59,317 nt of DNA from Mycolicibacterium hodleri. Its GTDB lineage: Bacteria; Actinomycetota; Actinomycetes; Mycobacteriales; Mycobacteriaceae. The stretch lies in assembly GCF_025822245.1 (NCBI RefSeq), contig NZ_JACKTL010000078.1, forward strand, positions 1 through 59,317, read 5' to 3'. A program made the translations under genes and the position numbers. Shown here piece after piece: positions 42,759 to 51,365 of this stretch. The notes under the pieces were generated by a model. That model made no database searches and was not told the origin of the DNA. It worked only from the letters and a program-made list of their open reading frames with translations. Within the stretch, counting starts at the first letter, position 1; every line of letters starts with the position of its first letter.

Positions 42759-43785
42759 TGGCCTCCCAGCCCTGCCGAATCCGCTGCAGACCGTCGGCGG
42801 TCAGGGCGCCGAACAGGCGCAGCCGGGCCATGCCGCCGTCGGGGTAGACGTCCAGCCGGGCCTCGGTGACGGGCCGGTCGTCGGCGATCAGGAAGCGGTG
42901 CCGGGTGTCGGGCCGCAGGTCGGTGGCCGGCAGGATCTCGAACCAGTCGCCGTCCCCGTCGCGCCCGGACAACCTGCCCACCCCCGGGGCGTTGCCGAGG
43001 AAATACGACGTGTCGAGTTCGGCGGCGTTGATCGTGCCGCGGCCGGCCAGCCGCACCTGCACCCAGTCGTTTCCGGAATCCCTGCGGCGGGAGGTCTCCC
43101 AGCCGTCGCCCATCGTCCGGGCGGTGCCGGGAAGCAGGAGGTTGTTGGGTGAGCCGTAGAACATGTTGGAGCAGGCCGTGATTCGCCCTCCGTTTTCCAG
43201 CGCCGCCAGGTCGAACGTCATGTTCTCGGCGAAGTCGGGGTTCAGCAGGCCCTCGCCGTGCACCCGGAACCGGGCGACGCCCCCGTCGGGGTAGATCGAG
43301 AGCCGCACGTGCGACCAGCGTCGAGACGACCGGATTTCGAAGGGGTTCCTGGTGTCGCCGTTGACGTCTGCGCGGTCGACCAGCGTCGTCCACTCGGTCT
43401 GCTCGACCAGCTCGTCGACCGACGGGTACCCCGTCACGTACGCGCCCTCGACCGAAATCTGCGGTGGGTAGTTACCGGTGAACCAGGAGGTGTCGACGAC
43501 CACGCCCCGGACGATTCCGGGGACCCCCAGTCGCACGATCGCCGCGTCGTGCGAATCCGGTTGCAGGTCACGACGTCTGCGCGTCTCCCAGCCGTCGTAG
43601 ACCTGGCCCTTGTGCCCGAACGTGGCGGCCCGGAAGTCGGCCGCCTTCGGCTTGATCAGGTTCTCCTTCTCGGCGAACAGGTCGTCGTTGGCCCACAGCA
43701 CGGCACCGCCTGCTGGGCGGGCGGCGAGATCCGGCAGGGACAGGAAGTGCGAATGCGTCCGGGTGTTCTCAGGCGGGGTGCTCAC
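42751..43785 (-). CDS. alc: Allantoicase
   Basis: A 344-residue enzyme with two similar jelly-roll halves, hydrolysing allantoate to ureidoglycolate and urea in purine breakdown. The repeated motifs are clear: VYDGWETRRRR and GDGWETSRRRD, VVVDTSWFTGNYPP and AELDTSYFLGNAPG, VRLSIYPDGGVARFRVHG and ARLDVYPDGGMARLRLFG. The start is GTG, with TAGGGT six bases upstream. It lies 25 bp downstream of the uraD gene on the same strand, so the two form a purine-degradation pair, though other pathway genes are not in the window. Confidence 0.93.
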   Translation of the reverse strand: MSTPPENTRTHSHFLSLPDLAARPAGGAVLWANDDLFAEKENLIKPKAADFRAATFGHKGQVYDGWETRRRRDLQPDSHDAAIVRLGVPGIVRGVVVDTSWFTGNYPPQISVEGAYVTGYPSVDELVEQTEWTTLVDRADVNGDTRNPFEIRSSRRWSHVRLSIYPDGGVARFRVHGEGLLNPDFAENMTFDLAALENGGRITACSNMFYGSPNNLLLPGTARTMGDGWETSRRRDSGNDWVQVRLAGRGTINAAELDTSYFLGNAPGVGRLSGRDGDGDWFEILPATDLRPDTRHRFLIADDRPVTEARLDVYPDGGMARLRLFGALTADGLQRIRQGWEASA

Positions 43786-43791
43786 GGGACA

Positions 43792-43797
43792 ACCCTA
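43792..43797 (-). promoter_or_regulatory. -10 box TAGGGT before allantoicase
   Basis: TAGGGT on the minus strand lies six bases before the GTG start (first base 43785). It suggests a leaderless transcript in addition to read-through from uraD. Confidence 0.45.
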
Positions 43798-43810
43798 ATG
43801 AGCGCCGTCG

Positions 43811-44332
43811 CTACCAGTTCTGGTAGCCGCCCTCTGGCCCGAGCATGCGCTCCAGCCGCGACCGGTTGATCTTCGCCAGCTCGTTGCGGACGACCTTGCG
43901 TTCGGTGTCGGCCTCGTTGTGCAACCGGTCGGTCATGGCGGACAGGACCGCCTGCGCATCGAGGCCACCGACGTACATCACGAACCCGAACCCGAACCTC
44001 GACGCATATGCCCGCGCCGATTCCGCCAGTTCGGCCATCACGGCGGCGTCGTCGTGCCAGAGGGCGCACTGCTCGGCCTGGCTCTTCTCGCTGCGCGGTC
44101 GACGGCCCAGCTCGGGACACGCGTCGAGGATCTGGTCGACCGCCGACTCCGGCAGGGCGAACAACAGGGCGTCGGCCCGCCGGAAGAGACCGTCGTGGTT
44201 CGAGTAGGGCCGACCGTAGGTCAGGTGCCGGGCCATGGTCATGCTGTTACAGCACTCGTAGAGCGCGTGGACGGCCTTGCGCTCGGGCAACGCGTTGAAC
44301 GCGTCGAGGCCGATTCCCTGGTGTAGCAGCAC
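43811..44332 (-). CDS. uraD: OHCU decarboxylase-like protein
   Basis: A 173-residue helical protein of the 2-oxo-4-hydroxy-4-carboxy-5-ureidoimidazoline decarboxylase family, which completes conversion of urate to S-allantoin. Recognisable are FNALPERKAVHALYECCNS, the SEKSQAEQ block (Glu87) and RFGFGFVMYVGG. In family members I remember, the residue before Pro in the HPxLG motif is the catalytic His. Here it is Cys72 (DACPELGRR). Either this branch uses a different residue or activity is altered. The start is GTG, with CATCCT six bases upstream. It is followed 25 bp later by allantoicase. Confidence 0.87.
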   Translation of the reverse strand: MLLHQGIGLDAFNALPERKAVHALYECCNSMTMARHLTYGRPYSNHDGLFRRADALLFALPESAVDQILDACPELGRRPRSEKSQAEQCALWHDDAAVMAELAESARAYASRFGFGFVMYVGGLDAQAVLSAMTDRLHNEADTERKVVRNELAKINRSRLERMLGPEGGYQNW

Positions 44333-44399
44333 CCCACCAGGATGGGAGCCTCAAGACACGGGCGCGTTACCGAGTGTTACGGCAGTGCTAATTCACGGT

Positions 44400-44882
44400 C
44401 TAGTGAGCCTTGAACCGCTCCACCGAACGCTGCAGCTCGGCCTCGGCCTCGTCGCGGCCCGCCCAGTCGGCGGCCTTGACGAACTTGCCCGGCTCGAGGT
44501 CCTTGTAGTGCACGAAGAAGTGCTTGATGGCCTCGAGTTCGAACGGCGGCACGTCGGCCAAGTCTTGGATGTGGTCCCACCGCGGGTCGCCCGCGGGCAC
44601 GCACAGCAGCTTGTCGTCGCCGCCGGCCTCGTCGGTCATCTTGAACATGGCCACCGGTCGCGCCTCGACGACGCAGCCGGGGAAGACGGACTCGGGCAGC
44701 AGGACGAGCGCGTCCAGCGGATCGCCGTCCTCGCCGAGGGTGTTCTCGAAGAACCCGTAGTCGGCGGGGTAGCCGAACGCCGTGTAGAGGTAGCGGTCGA
44801 GCTTGACCCGGCCGGTCTCGTGGTCCACCTCGTACTTGTTGCGCGACCCCTTCGGGATCTCGATGACGACGTCGAACTGCAC
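44400..44882 (-). CDS. ppa: Inorganic pyrophosphatase
   Basis: A 160-residue family I pyrophosphatase (M. tuberculosis Rv3628 is about 162) that hydrolyses pyrophosphate to phosphate in the cytosol. FDVVIEIPKGSRNKYEVDHETG opens the fold. The metal-binding signature is DGDPLDALVLL, and further acidic ligands are in DEAGGDDKLLCVPAGDPRWD. The start is GTG 44882, with AGGAG about eight bases upstream. It is divergent from the carboxypeptidase gene, and a perfect dyad lies between them. Confidence 0.96.
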   Translation of the reverse strand: MQFDVVIEIPKGSRNKYEVDHETGRVKLDRYLYTAFGYPADYGFFENTLGEDGDPLDALVLLPESVFPGCVVEARPVAMFKMTDEAGGDDKLLCVPAGDPRWDHIQDLADVPPFELEAIKHFFVHYKDLEPGKFVKAADWAGRDEAEAELQRSVERFKAH

Positions 44883-44916
44883 CGCCGGCTCCTTCTCGTC
44901 TGCAAAGCGTCATGGG

Positions 44917-44932
44917 GTCGTCAGGTGACGAC
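44917..44932. promoter_or_regulatory. Perfect 16-bp dyad between ppa and the carboxypeptidase gene
   Basis: GTCGTCA-GG-TGACGAC has perfect 7-bp arms and lies 35 bp before the ppa start and 85 bp before the carboxypeptidase start. It could be an operator serving both genes. Confidence 0.4.
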
Positions 44933-45017
44933 GCGGGTCAACCATAGACGAGCGATACCCTGCACTTGCGGGGTCTGCGCGGCAGCCCCACCGATCAGGA
45001 GAGCGATCATCGGACTC

Positions 45018-46421
45018 ATGGCGCCCACGCGGTGGCGACGATCCACCCACGTGTGGGTCGGCGTCTTGGTGCTGCTCGTGGTCGCCGTGGTGGCGGCCGT
45101 CGCCGCGGTGGCCACCTCCAGCGGCAGTGCACCCGCCGAGCCGAAGGTCGCCGTGGCCCCCCGGCCCGCACTCGTGACCGCCACACCCGCCGTCACCGCC
45201 CTCGCCGACGCGGCTCCCGTCCCGACGCCCGCGGGTCTCGCCGCCCTCCTGGCCCCGTTCGTCGCCAACCCCGACCTCGGCGCGTTCACCGGCCGCGTCA
45301 CCGACGCGGCGACCGGTCGGGAGCTGTGGGCCCGGGGTGCGGGCGTGCCGATGCAACCCGCGTCGACCAACAAGGTGCTGACGGTGGCAGCGGCCCTGCT
45401 GACGCTGGACAGGGACGCCCGCTTGACGACGGAGGTGATCGCCCCCGACCAGACCACGTCCCCCGGACTGGTCGTGCTCAAGGGCGGCGGTGACCCGACG
45501 CTGTCGGCCGCCCCGAAGAACGTCGACCCGTGGTACCGCGGCGCGGCGCGCATCGTCGACCTTGCCGACCAGATCCGCAGTTCCGGCATCGTGCCGAAGG
45601 CCGTTCAGGTCGACGCGACCGCCTACTCCGGGCCGACGCTGGCGCCGGGCTGGGACCCGCTCGACATCGACGGTGGCGACATCGCCCCGATGGAGGCGGT
45701 CATGCTCGACGGCGGTCGCACTCAACCGGTGAGCGTCGACTCGGCCCGCTCGACCACCCCGGCGCTCGACGCCGGCCGCGCCCTCGCGGTCGCCCTCGGC
45801 CTGAACCCGGCGGCGGTCACGATGCGCCCGACCCCGGTCACGGGGACCCAGGTCGCCTCCGTGCAGTCCCCGCCGCTGATCGAACGGTTGCGCCAGATGA
45901 TGCTCGAGTCCGACAACGTGATGGCCGAGTCGACCGGCCGTGAGGTCGCCGCCGCGGTCGGCAAGCCGCAGAGCTTCGACGGTGGCGTGGCGGCGGTGCT
46001 CGGCCAGCTCGCCAAGGCGGGCGTCGACACCGGCGGTGCGACGCTGAGGGACTCGAGCGGGCTGTCGGTCGAGGACCGGCTGACCGCCGAGACGCTCGAC
46101 GAGGTGGTCACCGCGGCGGCGAAGAATGCGACCCTCGACGACCACGACCTTCGCCCCCTGGTCGACTTGCTCCCCATCGCCGGCGGCAGCGGCACGCTGT
46201 CCAACCGCTTCACCGACACCGATGCGGGCAGGGACGCGCTGGGACTTCTGCGAGCCAAGACGGGATCCCTGACCGGCACCAATGCGTTGGCGGGCTTCGT
46301 GACCGACGACAGTGGCAGGGTGTTGACGTTCTCGCTGCTCTCCAACGATGCCGGCCCGACGGGGCGTACCGCCATCGACGCCGTGGCCTCCGCACTGCGG
46401 ACCTGCGGGTGCGACCGATGA
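45018..46421 (+). CDS. D-alanyl-D-alanine carboxypeptidase/endopeptidase, PBP4 (S13) type
   Basis: A 467-residue penicillin-binding protein, counterpart of Rv3627c (about 461). A single N-terminal helix (residues 14-34) anchors or exports it, followed by an Ala/Pro-rich linker. The active-site triad of motifs is complete: SxxK in PASTNKVLT, SxN in ESDNVMAE, and KTG in RAKTGSLTG. It should trim D-Ala from peptidoglycan peptides outside the membrane. ATG 45018 is the first start in front of the signal helix, with AGGAG upstream. Its stop overlaps the next gene (ATGA). Confidence 0.93.
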   Translation: MAPTRWRRSTHVWVGVLVLLVVAVVAAVAAVATSSGSAPAEPKVAVAPRPALVTATPAVTALADAAPVPTPAGLAALLAPFVANPDLGAFTGRVTDAATGRELWARGAGVPMQPASTNKVLTVAAALLTLDRDARLTTEVIAPDQTTSPGLVVLKGGGDPTLSAAPKNVDPWYRGAARIVDLADQIRSSGIVPKAVQVDATAYSGPTLAPGWDPLDIDGGDIAPMEAVMLDGGRTQPVSVDSARSTTPALDAGRALAVALGLNPAAVTMRPTPVTGTQVASVQSPPLIERLRQMMLESDNVMAESTGREVAAAVGKPQSFDGGVAAVLGQLAKAGVDTGGATLRDSSGLSVEDRLTAETLDEVVTAAAKNATLDDHDLRPLVDLLPIAGGSGTLSNRFTDTDAGRDALGLLRAKTGSLTGTNALAGFVTDDSGRVLTFSLLSNDAGPTGRTAIDAVASALRTCGCDR

Positions 46422-47467
46422 GCGCGGTCAACGTCGGCCACACCGTCGACTGGGAGTTCGCCGCCACCGTCGGTGCCAAGCTGGTCAGGCCCGCGCCCCC
46501 GGTCACCGACTACACCAAGGGTCAGGCGATCGAGCAGCTCTCGGCCTCCGCGCGGGCAGCGGAGGGTCCCGTGCGCGACGTGACGGGACTCAACGAAGGC
46601 GCCGCCGTCACCGACGCCCGCATCGTCGACAGGGCCGAATGGGTCCGCGCCGCAACGGAGTCCATGCGCGTCATGACCGGCGGCGCACAGGGCGGAAAGT
46701 CCGGCGGGATGCTGGCCCGCCGGATCACCGGTGCGCAGACGGGCGCGGTCCTGGCATTCGTGTCGTCGGGGATCCTGGGACAGTACGACCCCTTCGCCTC
46801 CGACGGCGGTGAGCTGCTGCTCGTGTATCCGAACGTGATCGCCGTCGAGCGTCAGCTTCGGGTGTCGCCCGCGGACTTCCGGCTGTGGGTGTGTCTGCAC
46901 GAGGTCACCCACCGGGTCCAGTTCCGCGCCAATCCGTGGCTGGCCGAACACATGTCGGCGTCGCTGGCGGTCATCACCGACGAAAGCGGTCAGGAGCTGA
47001 CGCAGGTCGTCGGCCGGCTCGGCGAGTTCGTCAGGAGCAAGCGAGCCGCCGAAGGGCAAGCGGCGGAACCCAATTCGGAGGGAATGGTCGGCTTCCTGCG
47101 TGCGATCCAGTCCGAGCCGCAGCGCAAGGCGCTCGACCAGCTGCTGGTCCTCGGCACGCTGCTGGAGGGCCACGCCGACCACGTGATGGACGCCGTCGGG
47201 CCCAAGGTGGTGCCCTCGGTGACGGTCATCCGGCGGCGCTTCAACGAACGGCGTCAACGCAAACAGCCTCCGCTGCAACGCATCCTGCGCACGCTCATGG
47301 GATTCGACGCGAAGATGAACCAGTACACCCGCGGCAAGGCCTTCGTCGACCACGTGGTCGGCGAGGTCGGCATGGCGGCCTTCAACACCGTCTGGACGAG
47401 CCCCGAGACACTGCCGCTGCCAACGGAAGTCGACGAACCGCAGCGATGGATCGCCAGAGTCCTGTAG
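46418..47467 (+). CDS. Zinc-dependent metalloprotease-like protein, DUF2342 (Rv3626c-like)
   Basis: A 349-residue protein of the actinobacterial DUF2342 family (Rv3626c is about 350). A HEXXH motif, CLHEVTHRVQF, and a second conserved region, LLEGHADHVMDAVGP, supply likely zinc ligands. Some members are annotated as associated with coenzyme F420 biosynthesis, but the role is unproven. There is no signal peptide. ATG 46418 overlaps the stop of the carboxypeptidase gene, and tilS follows two bases after its stop. The order dac-Rv3626c-tilS-hpt is the conserved mycobacterial one. Confidence 0.9.
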   Translation: MSAVNVGHTVDWEFAATVGAKLVRPAPPVTDYTKGQAIEQLSASARAAEGPVRDVTGLNEGAAVTDARIVDRAEWVRAATESMRVMTGGAQGGKSGGMLARRITGAQTGAVLAFVSSGILGQYDPFASDGGELLLVYPNVIAVERQLRVSPADFRLWVCLHEVTHRVQFRANPWLAEHMSASLAVITDESGQELTQVVGRLGEFVRSKRAAEGQAAEPNSEGMVGFLRAIQSEPQRKALDQLLVLGTLLEGHADHVMDAVGPKVVPSVTVIRRRFNERRQRKQPPLQRILRTLMGFDAKMNQYTRGKAFVDHVVGEVGMAAFNTVWTSPETLPLPTEVDEPQRWIARVL

Positions 47468-47493
47468 GGATGGATCACCGTAGTCCTCTGGCG
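47446..47493 (+). repeat. 24-bp near-duplicate across the DUF2342/tilS junction
   Basis: 47446-47469 and 47470-47493 match at 18 of 24 positions. Both begin ATGGATC and contain AGTCCT. The copies give two in-frame ATG codons for tilS, one inside the upstream gene and one after its stop. Confidence 0.5.
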
Positions 47494-48453
47494 ACGGTTC
47501 GCAGGGCGGTCGACGACTTCGCCCGAGCGCACTGCGCCACCGACGAGCGATGGTGCGTGGCGCTGTCTGGGGGCGCCGACTCGCTGGCGCTGGCCGCCGT
47601 CGCCGCCCGGGTGCGCCCGACGGTCGCGCTGATCGTCGACCACGGCCTGCAGGCCGGCTCCGACGCCGTGGCCAACGCGGCCCGAGACCAGGCGCTCGGC
47701 CTGGAATGCGTTGACGCCCAGGTGATTCGAGTCGACGTCGGCAGTGCCGGTGGGCCGGAGTCGGCGGCCCGCGCGGCGCGCTACGCCGCACTCGAGGAGG
47801 CCCGCGACGGCGCGCCCGTGCTGATCGCCCACACGCTGGACGACCAGGCCGAGACCGTGTTGCTCGGGCTCGGCAGGGGTTCGGGTGCGCGGTCGATCGC
47901 CGGCATGCTCCCGTACGACCCACCGTGGGGCCGGCCGCTGTTGGGAGTCCGGCGTTCGGTCACCCACGGCGCCTGCGAGGAGCTGGGGCTCGCCCCCTGG
48001 CACGACCCGCACAACGACGACCCCAGGTTCACCCGAGTCCGCCTGCGCAACGAGGTGCTGCCGCTGCTGGAGCAGGTTCTCGGTGGCGGCGTGGCCGAGG
48101 CGTTGGCGCGCACCGCCACCAGCCTCCGCGAGGACACCGAGACCCTGGACGAGCTGGCCGCCGACGCACTGGCGACCGTCGGCTCGGGGGAGGGCGTCGA
48201 CTCCCGGCTGCACGTCGGTCGGCTGTCGGCGCTGCCGGCCGCGCTGCGCCGCCGCGTCATCCGGCGGTGGCTCCTCGACGGCGGTGGCAGTGGCCTCACC
48301 GATGCTCAGATCCGAGGCGTGGACCGCCTCGTCGTCGACTGGCGCGGCCGCGGCGGCGTTGCGGTGGGATCGTCGCTGCGCCGGCAGCGGCTGTTCGCCG
48401 ACCGGGCCGGCGGCGCGCTGCTGCTGCGTACCGAGCCGGTCTACGGCGCCTAG
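47470..48453 (+). CDS. tilS: tRNA(Ile)-lysidine synthetase
   Basis: A 327-residue N-type ATP pyrophosphatase (M. tuberculosis MesJ/TilS is about 323). It attaches lysine to C34 of tRNA-Ile(CAU), making it read AUA. The PP-loop is ALSGGADSLALA, and family blocks are IVDHGLQ, ARAARYAAL and AHTLDDQAETVLLGLGRGSG. RVRLRNEVLPLLE leads into the substrate domain. Two ATGs are possible; 47470 is preferred because it follows the upstream stop, while 47446 would overlap that gene by 22 bases. Confidence 0.94.
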   Translation: MDHRSPLATVRRAVDDFARAHCATDERWCVALSGGADSLALAAVAARVRPTVALIVDHGLQAGSDAVANAARDQALGLECVDAQVIRVDVGSAGGPESAARAARYAALEEARDGAPVLIAHTLDDQAETVLLGLGRGSGARSIAGMLPYDPPWGRPLLGVRRSVTHGACEELGLAPWHDPHNDDPRFTRVRLRNEVLPLLEQVLGGGVAEALARTATSLREDTETLDELAADALATVGSGEGVDSRLHVGRLSALPAALRRRVIRRWLLDGGGSGLTDAQIRGVDRLVVDWRGRGGVAVGSSLRRQRLFADRAGGALLLRTEPVYGA

Positions 48454-48489
48454 TTGGTCGTCGCTGCCGTGACGTGGCACGCTGTTGCC

Positions 48490-49077
48490 GTGCCCGAGCC
48501 AACTGCCGCGGACCCGTATCCAGGCGACATCGAGTCGGTTCTCCTGTCCGAGGCCGAAGTTCAGGCGCGGGTGACCGAACTGGGCGCGACGGTGGGCGCG
48601 CACTACCGCGAGACCATCGGCGAGGGCGGCCAGGACCTGCTGCTCGTGACGGTCCTCAAGGGCGCCGTCATGTTCGTCACAGACCTGGCCCGCGCGATCC
48701 CCCTGCCCACGCAGCTGGAGTTCATGGCGGTCAGCTCGTACGGCTCGTCCACCTCGTCCTCGGGCGTGGTCCGCATCCTCAAGGACCTCGACCGCGACAT
48801 CCACGACCGCGACGTGCTCATCGTCGAGGACATCGTCGACTCGGGACTGACGCTGTCCTGGCTGTTGCGAAATCTCGCGACCCGCCACCCGCGGTCACTG
48901 CGGGTGTGCACGCTGCTGCGCAAGCCCGACGCGGTCCGCACCGACGTCGACATCTCCTGGTGTGGCTTCGACATTCCCAACGAGTTCGTCGTCGGCTACG
49001 GCCTGGACTACGCGGAGCGCTACCGCGACCTGCCCTACATCGGCCTCCTGGACCCCAAGGTCTACGAGAACCCCTGA
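48490..49077 (+). CDS. hpt: Hypoxanthine-guanine phosphoribosyltransferase
   Basis: A 195-residue purine salvage enzyme that joins hypoxanthine or guanine to PRPP. The PRPP loop is VLIVEDIVDSGLTL. The flexible loop region reads EFMAVSSYGSSTSSSGVV, and FVVGYGLDYAERYRDLPYIG is the base-binding end. The start is uncertain: GTG 48490 gives VPEPTAADPYPGDIESVLLS, in line with the family, while GTG 48469 or TTG 48454 would add 7-12 residues. It follows tilS directly. In M. tuberculosis lpqG comes next; here a molybdopterin enzyme gene intervenes. Confidence 0.94.
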   Translation: MPEPTAADPYPGDIESVLLSEAEVQARVTELGATVGAHYRETIGEGGQDLLLVTVLKGAVMFVTDLARAIPLPTQLEFMAVSSYGSSTSSSGVVRILKDLDRDIHDRDVLIVEDIVDSGLTLSWLLRNLATRHPRSLRVCTLLRKPDAVRTDVDISWCGFDIPNEFVVGYGLDYAERYRDLPYIGLLDPKVYENP

Positions 49078-49080
49078 CCG

Positions 49081-49111
49081 TTGACGCGGGAGCACCCGTC
49101 CGGCGCACAAT
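49081..49111 (+). promoter_or_regulatory. Promoter of the molybdopterin oxidoreductase gene
   Basis: TTGACG (49081-49086), 19 bp, CACAAT (49106-49111), then six bases to ATG 49118. It begins four bases after the hpt stop, so the gene is its own unit and is probably leaderless. Confidence 0.5.
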
Positions 49112-49117
49112 GCAGGC

Positions 49118-51361
49118 ATGGTCGACACCCGCACCGCGTTGAGGATCTGCCCGTTCTGCGAGGCCACCTGTGGGCTGACCCTGGAAGTCGACGACGTCGC
49201 CGGAACGGTCGTCGGCGCGCGCGGTGACCGCGACGACGTGTTCAGCGCCGGCTACGTCTGCCCCAAGGGTGCGAGCTTCGGCGAACTCGACGGCGACCCC
49301 GACCGGCTGACGCGTCCGCTGGTCCGCCGCGGCGGCGACTTGGTGGAGGTCGGCTGGGACGAGGCCTTCGCGGCGGCCGCGGCGGGGCTGGGCGCCGTGC
49401 TGGCCGAGCACGGCGGGTCGTCGGTCGCGGTGTACGCGGGCAATCCGAACGCCCACACCATCGCCGGGGCGCTCTACGTGCCGTTGATCATCCGTGGTCT
49501 CGGCACCCGGCAGGTCTACTCGGCCAGCACCCTCGACCAGATGCCCAAGCACGTCGCGCTCGGTCTGCTGTTCGGCAATCCGATGGCGTTCACCGTGCCC
49601 GACCTCGACCGCGCCGAGCACCTCGTCGTCATCGGCGCCAACCCACTGGTGTCCAACGGCAGCCTCGCCACGGCCGCCGACTTCGGCGGCAAGCTCAAGG
49701 CGCTGAAGAAGCGCGGCGGCCGTCTGACCGTGGTCGACCCGGCCCGCACGCGCACCGCCGAGCTGGCCGACCGCCACCTCGCACCGCGGCCCGGGACCGA
49801 CGCCGTGCTCCTGTTCGCCATGGTGCACACGCTGTTCGACGAAGACCTCGTCGACCTCGGTCACCTCGACGGGCTCGTCGACGGCGTCGACGAGGTGCAC
49901 GCGCTGGCACGGGAATTCGCGCCCGAGCACGTCGCCGACCACTGCGGTGTCGCCGCGGAGGAGATTCGAGCGGTCGCCAGGGAGATCGCCGCGGCGCCGG
50001 TGGCCGCCGTCTACGGCCGGATGGGCACCTCCACCGTGGAGTTCGGCACCGTCGGAAGCTGGCTGGTGGACGTGCTCAACGTGCTGACGGGCAACCTGGA
50101 CCGGCCCGGCGGGGTGATGTTCCCCCAGTCCGCGGTCGGCGCGGCGCCCCGACCGCCGCGGCCTGGTCGCGGCTTCCGGGTGGGCCGGTGGCACAGCCGG
50201 GTGTCCGGATTCCCCGAGGTGCTCTCCGAGCTGCCGGTGACGGCGCTGTCGGAGGAGCTGGAGACACCGGGGGAGGGGCAGGTCAAGGCCGTGATCACCG
50301 TCGCGGGCAACCCGGTGCTCTCGGCTCCGGACGGAGCCCGGCTGAGCCGGGCGCTCGAGGGGGTGGACTTCATGCTCAGCGTCGACCCGTACCTCAACGA
50401 GACGACGCGGCACGCCGACGTGATCTTGCCGCCGCCGCCCCCATCGCGCAGCGCGCACTACGACATCGCCCTGGCCAACGCCGCGGTGCGCAACAACGCC
50501 CGCTACTCGCCGCCGGTGCTGCCGCTCGACGACGGCCAGCCCGACGAGCCGACGATCCTGTCCCGGCTGGCGTTGGCGATCGCCGGCGTCGGCCCCGACG
50601 CCGACCCGGCCCTGGTGGACGAACAGGTGATCGCCGCGACGCTGGGCAAGGAGGTCGCCGACCCCACCTCACCGGTGGCGGGACGCTCGGTCGAGGAGCT
50701 GACGGCGATGCTCCCGCCGGGACCGGGCTACGAGCGCCGGCTCGACATGATGTTGCGGCTGGGCCCGTACGGCGACGGCTTCGGCGCCACCCCCGACGGT
50801 CTGACGCTGCAGGCGCTCAAGGACGCGCCCCACGGGGTCGACCTCGGGCCCCTGCGTCCGCGCCTCTCCGAGGTGCTGCGTACGCCGTCGGGCAAGGTGG
50901 ATCTGGCCCCGGCGCTGCTGGTGGCCGACGCCGCCCGCCTACGGGCGTCGGTGTCGGCGGACCCGGCCGCCTCGGGCGGGTACGTGTTGATCGGCCGACG
51001 GCATCTGCGCTCCAACAACAGCTGGATGCACAACCTGCCCGCGTTGGCCGGCGGCACCAACCGCTGCACGCTGCAGATCCACCCGGACGACGCCGCCGAC
51101 CTCGGGCTCACCTCGGACGCCCGGGTCAAGGGTCCCGGCGGCGAGCTGGTGGTGCCGGTCGAGCTAACCGATCGCATCCGCCGCGGGGTGGTGTCGCTGC
51201 CGCACGGCTGGGGTCACGACGTCGGTGGCACCGCGCAATCGGTGGCGACCGGGCAACCCGGGGTCAACGTCAACCAGCTCAACGACGGGCGGACCGTCGA
51301 CCCGCTGTCGGGCACCGCGGTGCTCAACGGGATCCCCGTCCAGATCGCGGCGGTGGTCTGA
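49118..51361 (+). CDS. Molybdopterin oxidoreductase, DMSO-reductase family
   Basis: A 747-residue single-chain molybdenum enzyme of the formate dehydrogenase/assimilatory nitrate reductase type. A 4Fe-4S site is formed by Cys11, Cys14, Cys18 and Cys48 (CPFCEATC ... YVCPKG). The molybdopterin-binding blocks follow, ending with a C-terminal dinucleotide-binding domain (LRSNNSWMHNLPALAGG, VSLPHGWGHD). No Cys or selenocysteine is evident at the usual metal-ligand position (region SASTLDQMPKH). There is no Tat signal, so it is probably cytosolic. No cofactor or partner subunit gene is adjacent, and the physiological substrate is unknown. Confidence 0.87.
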   Translation: MVDTRTALRICPFCEATCGLTLEVDDVAGTVVGARGDRDDVFSAGYVCPKGASFGELDGDPDRLTRPLVRRGGDLVEVGWDEAFAAAAAGLGAVLAEHGGSSVAVYAGNPNAHTIAGALYVPLIIRGLGTRQVYSASTLDQMPKHVALGLLFGNPMAFTVPDLDRAEHLVVIGANPLVSNGSLATAADFGGKLKALKKRGGRLTVVDPARTRTAELADRHLAPRPGTDAVLLFAMVHTLFDEDLVDLGHLDGLVDGVDEVHALAREFAPEHVADHCGVAAEEIRAVAREIAAAPVAAVYGRMGTSTVEFGTVGSWLVDVLNVLTGNLDRPGGVMFPQSAVGAAPRPPRPGRGFRVGRWHSRVSGFPEVLSELPVTALSEELETPGEGQVKAVITVAGNPVLSAPDGARLSRALEGVDFMLSVDPYLNETTRHADVILPPPPPSRSAHYDIALANAAVRNNARYSPPVLPLDDGQPDEPTILSRLALAIAGVGPDADPALVDEQVIAATLGKEVADPTSPVAGRSVEELTAMLPPGPGYERRLDMMLRLGPYGDGFGATPDGLTLQALKDAPHGVDLGPLRPRLSEVLRTPSGKVDLAPALLVADAARLRASVSADPAASGGYVLIGRRHLRSNNSWMHNLPALAGGTNRCTLQIHPDDAADLGLTSDARVKGPGGELVVPVELTDRIRRGVVSLPHGWGHDVGGTAQSVATGQPGVNVNQLNDGRTVDPLSGTAVLNGIPVQIAAVV

Positions 51362-51365
51362 GGGC

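Noticed and set aside
48454..48489. TTG 48454 or GTG 48469 as the start of hpt
   Set aside because: They would add residues outside the family N-terminus. GTG 48490 gives a sequence in register with mycobacterial Hpt, though this is not certain.
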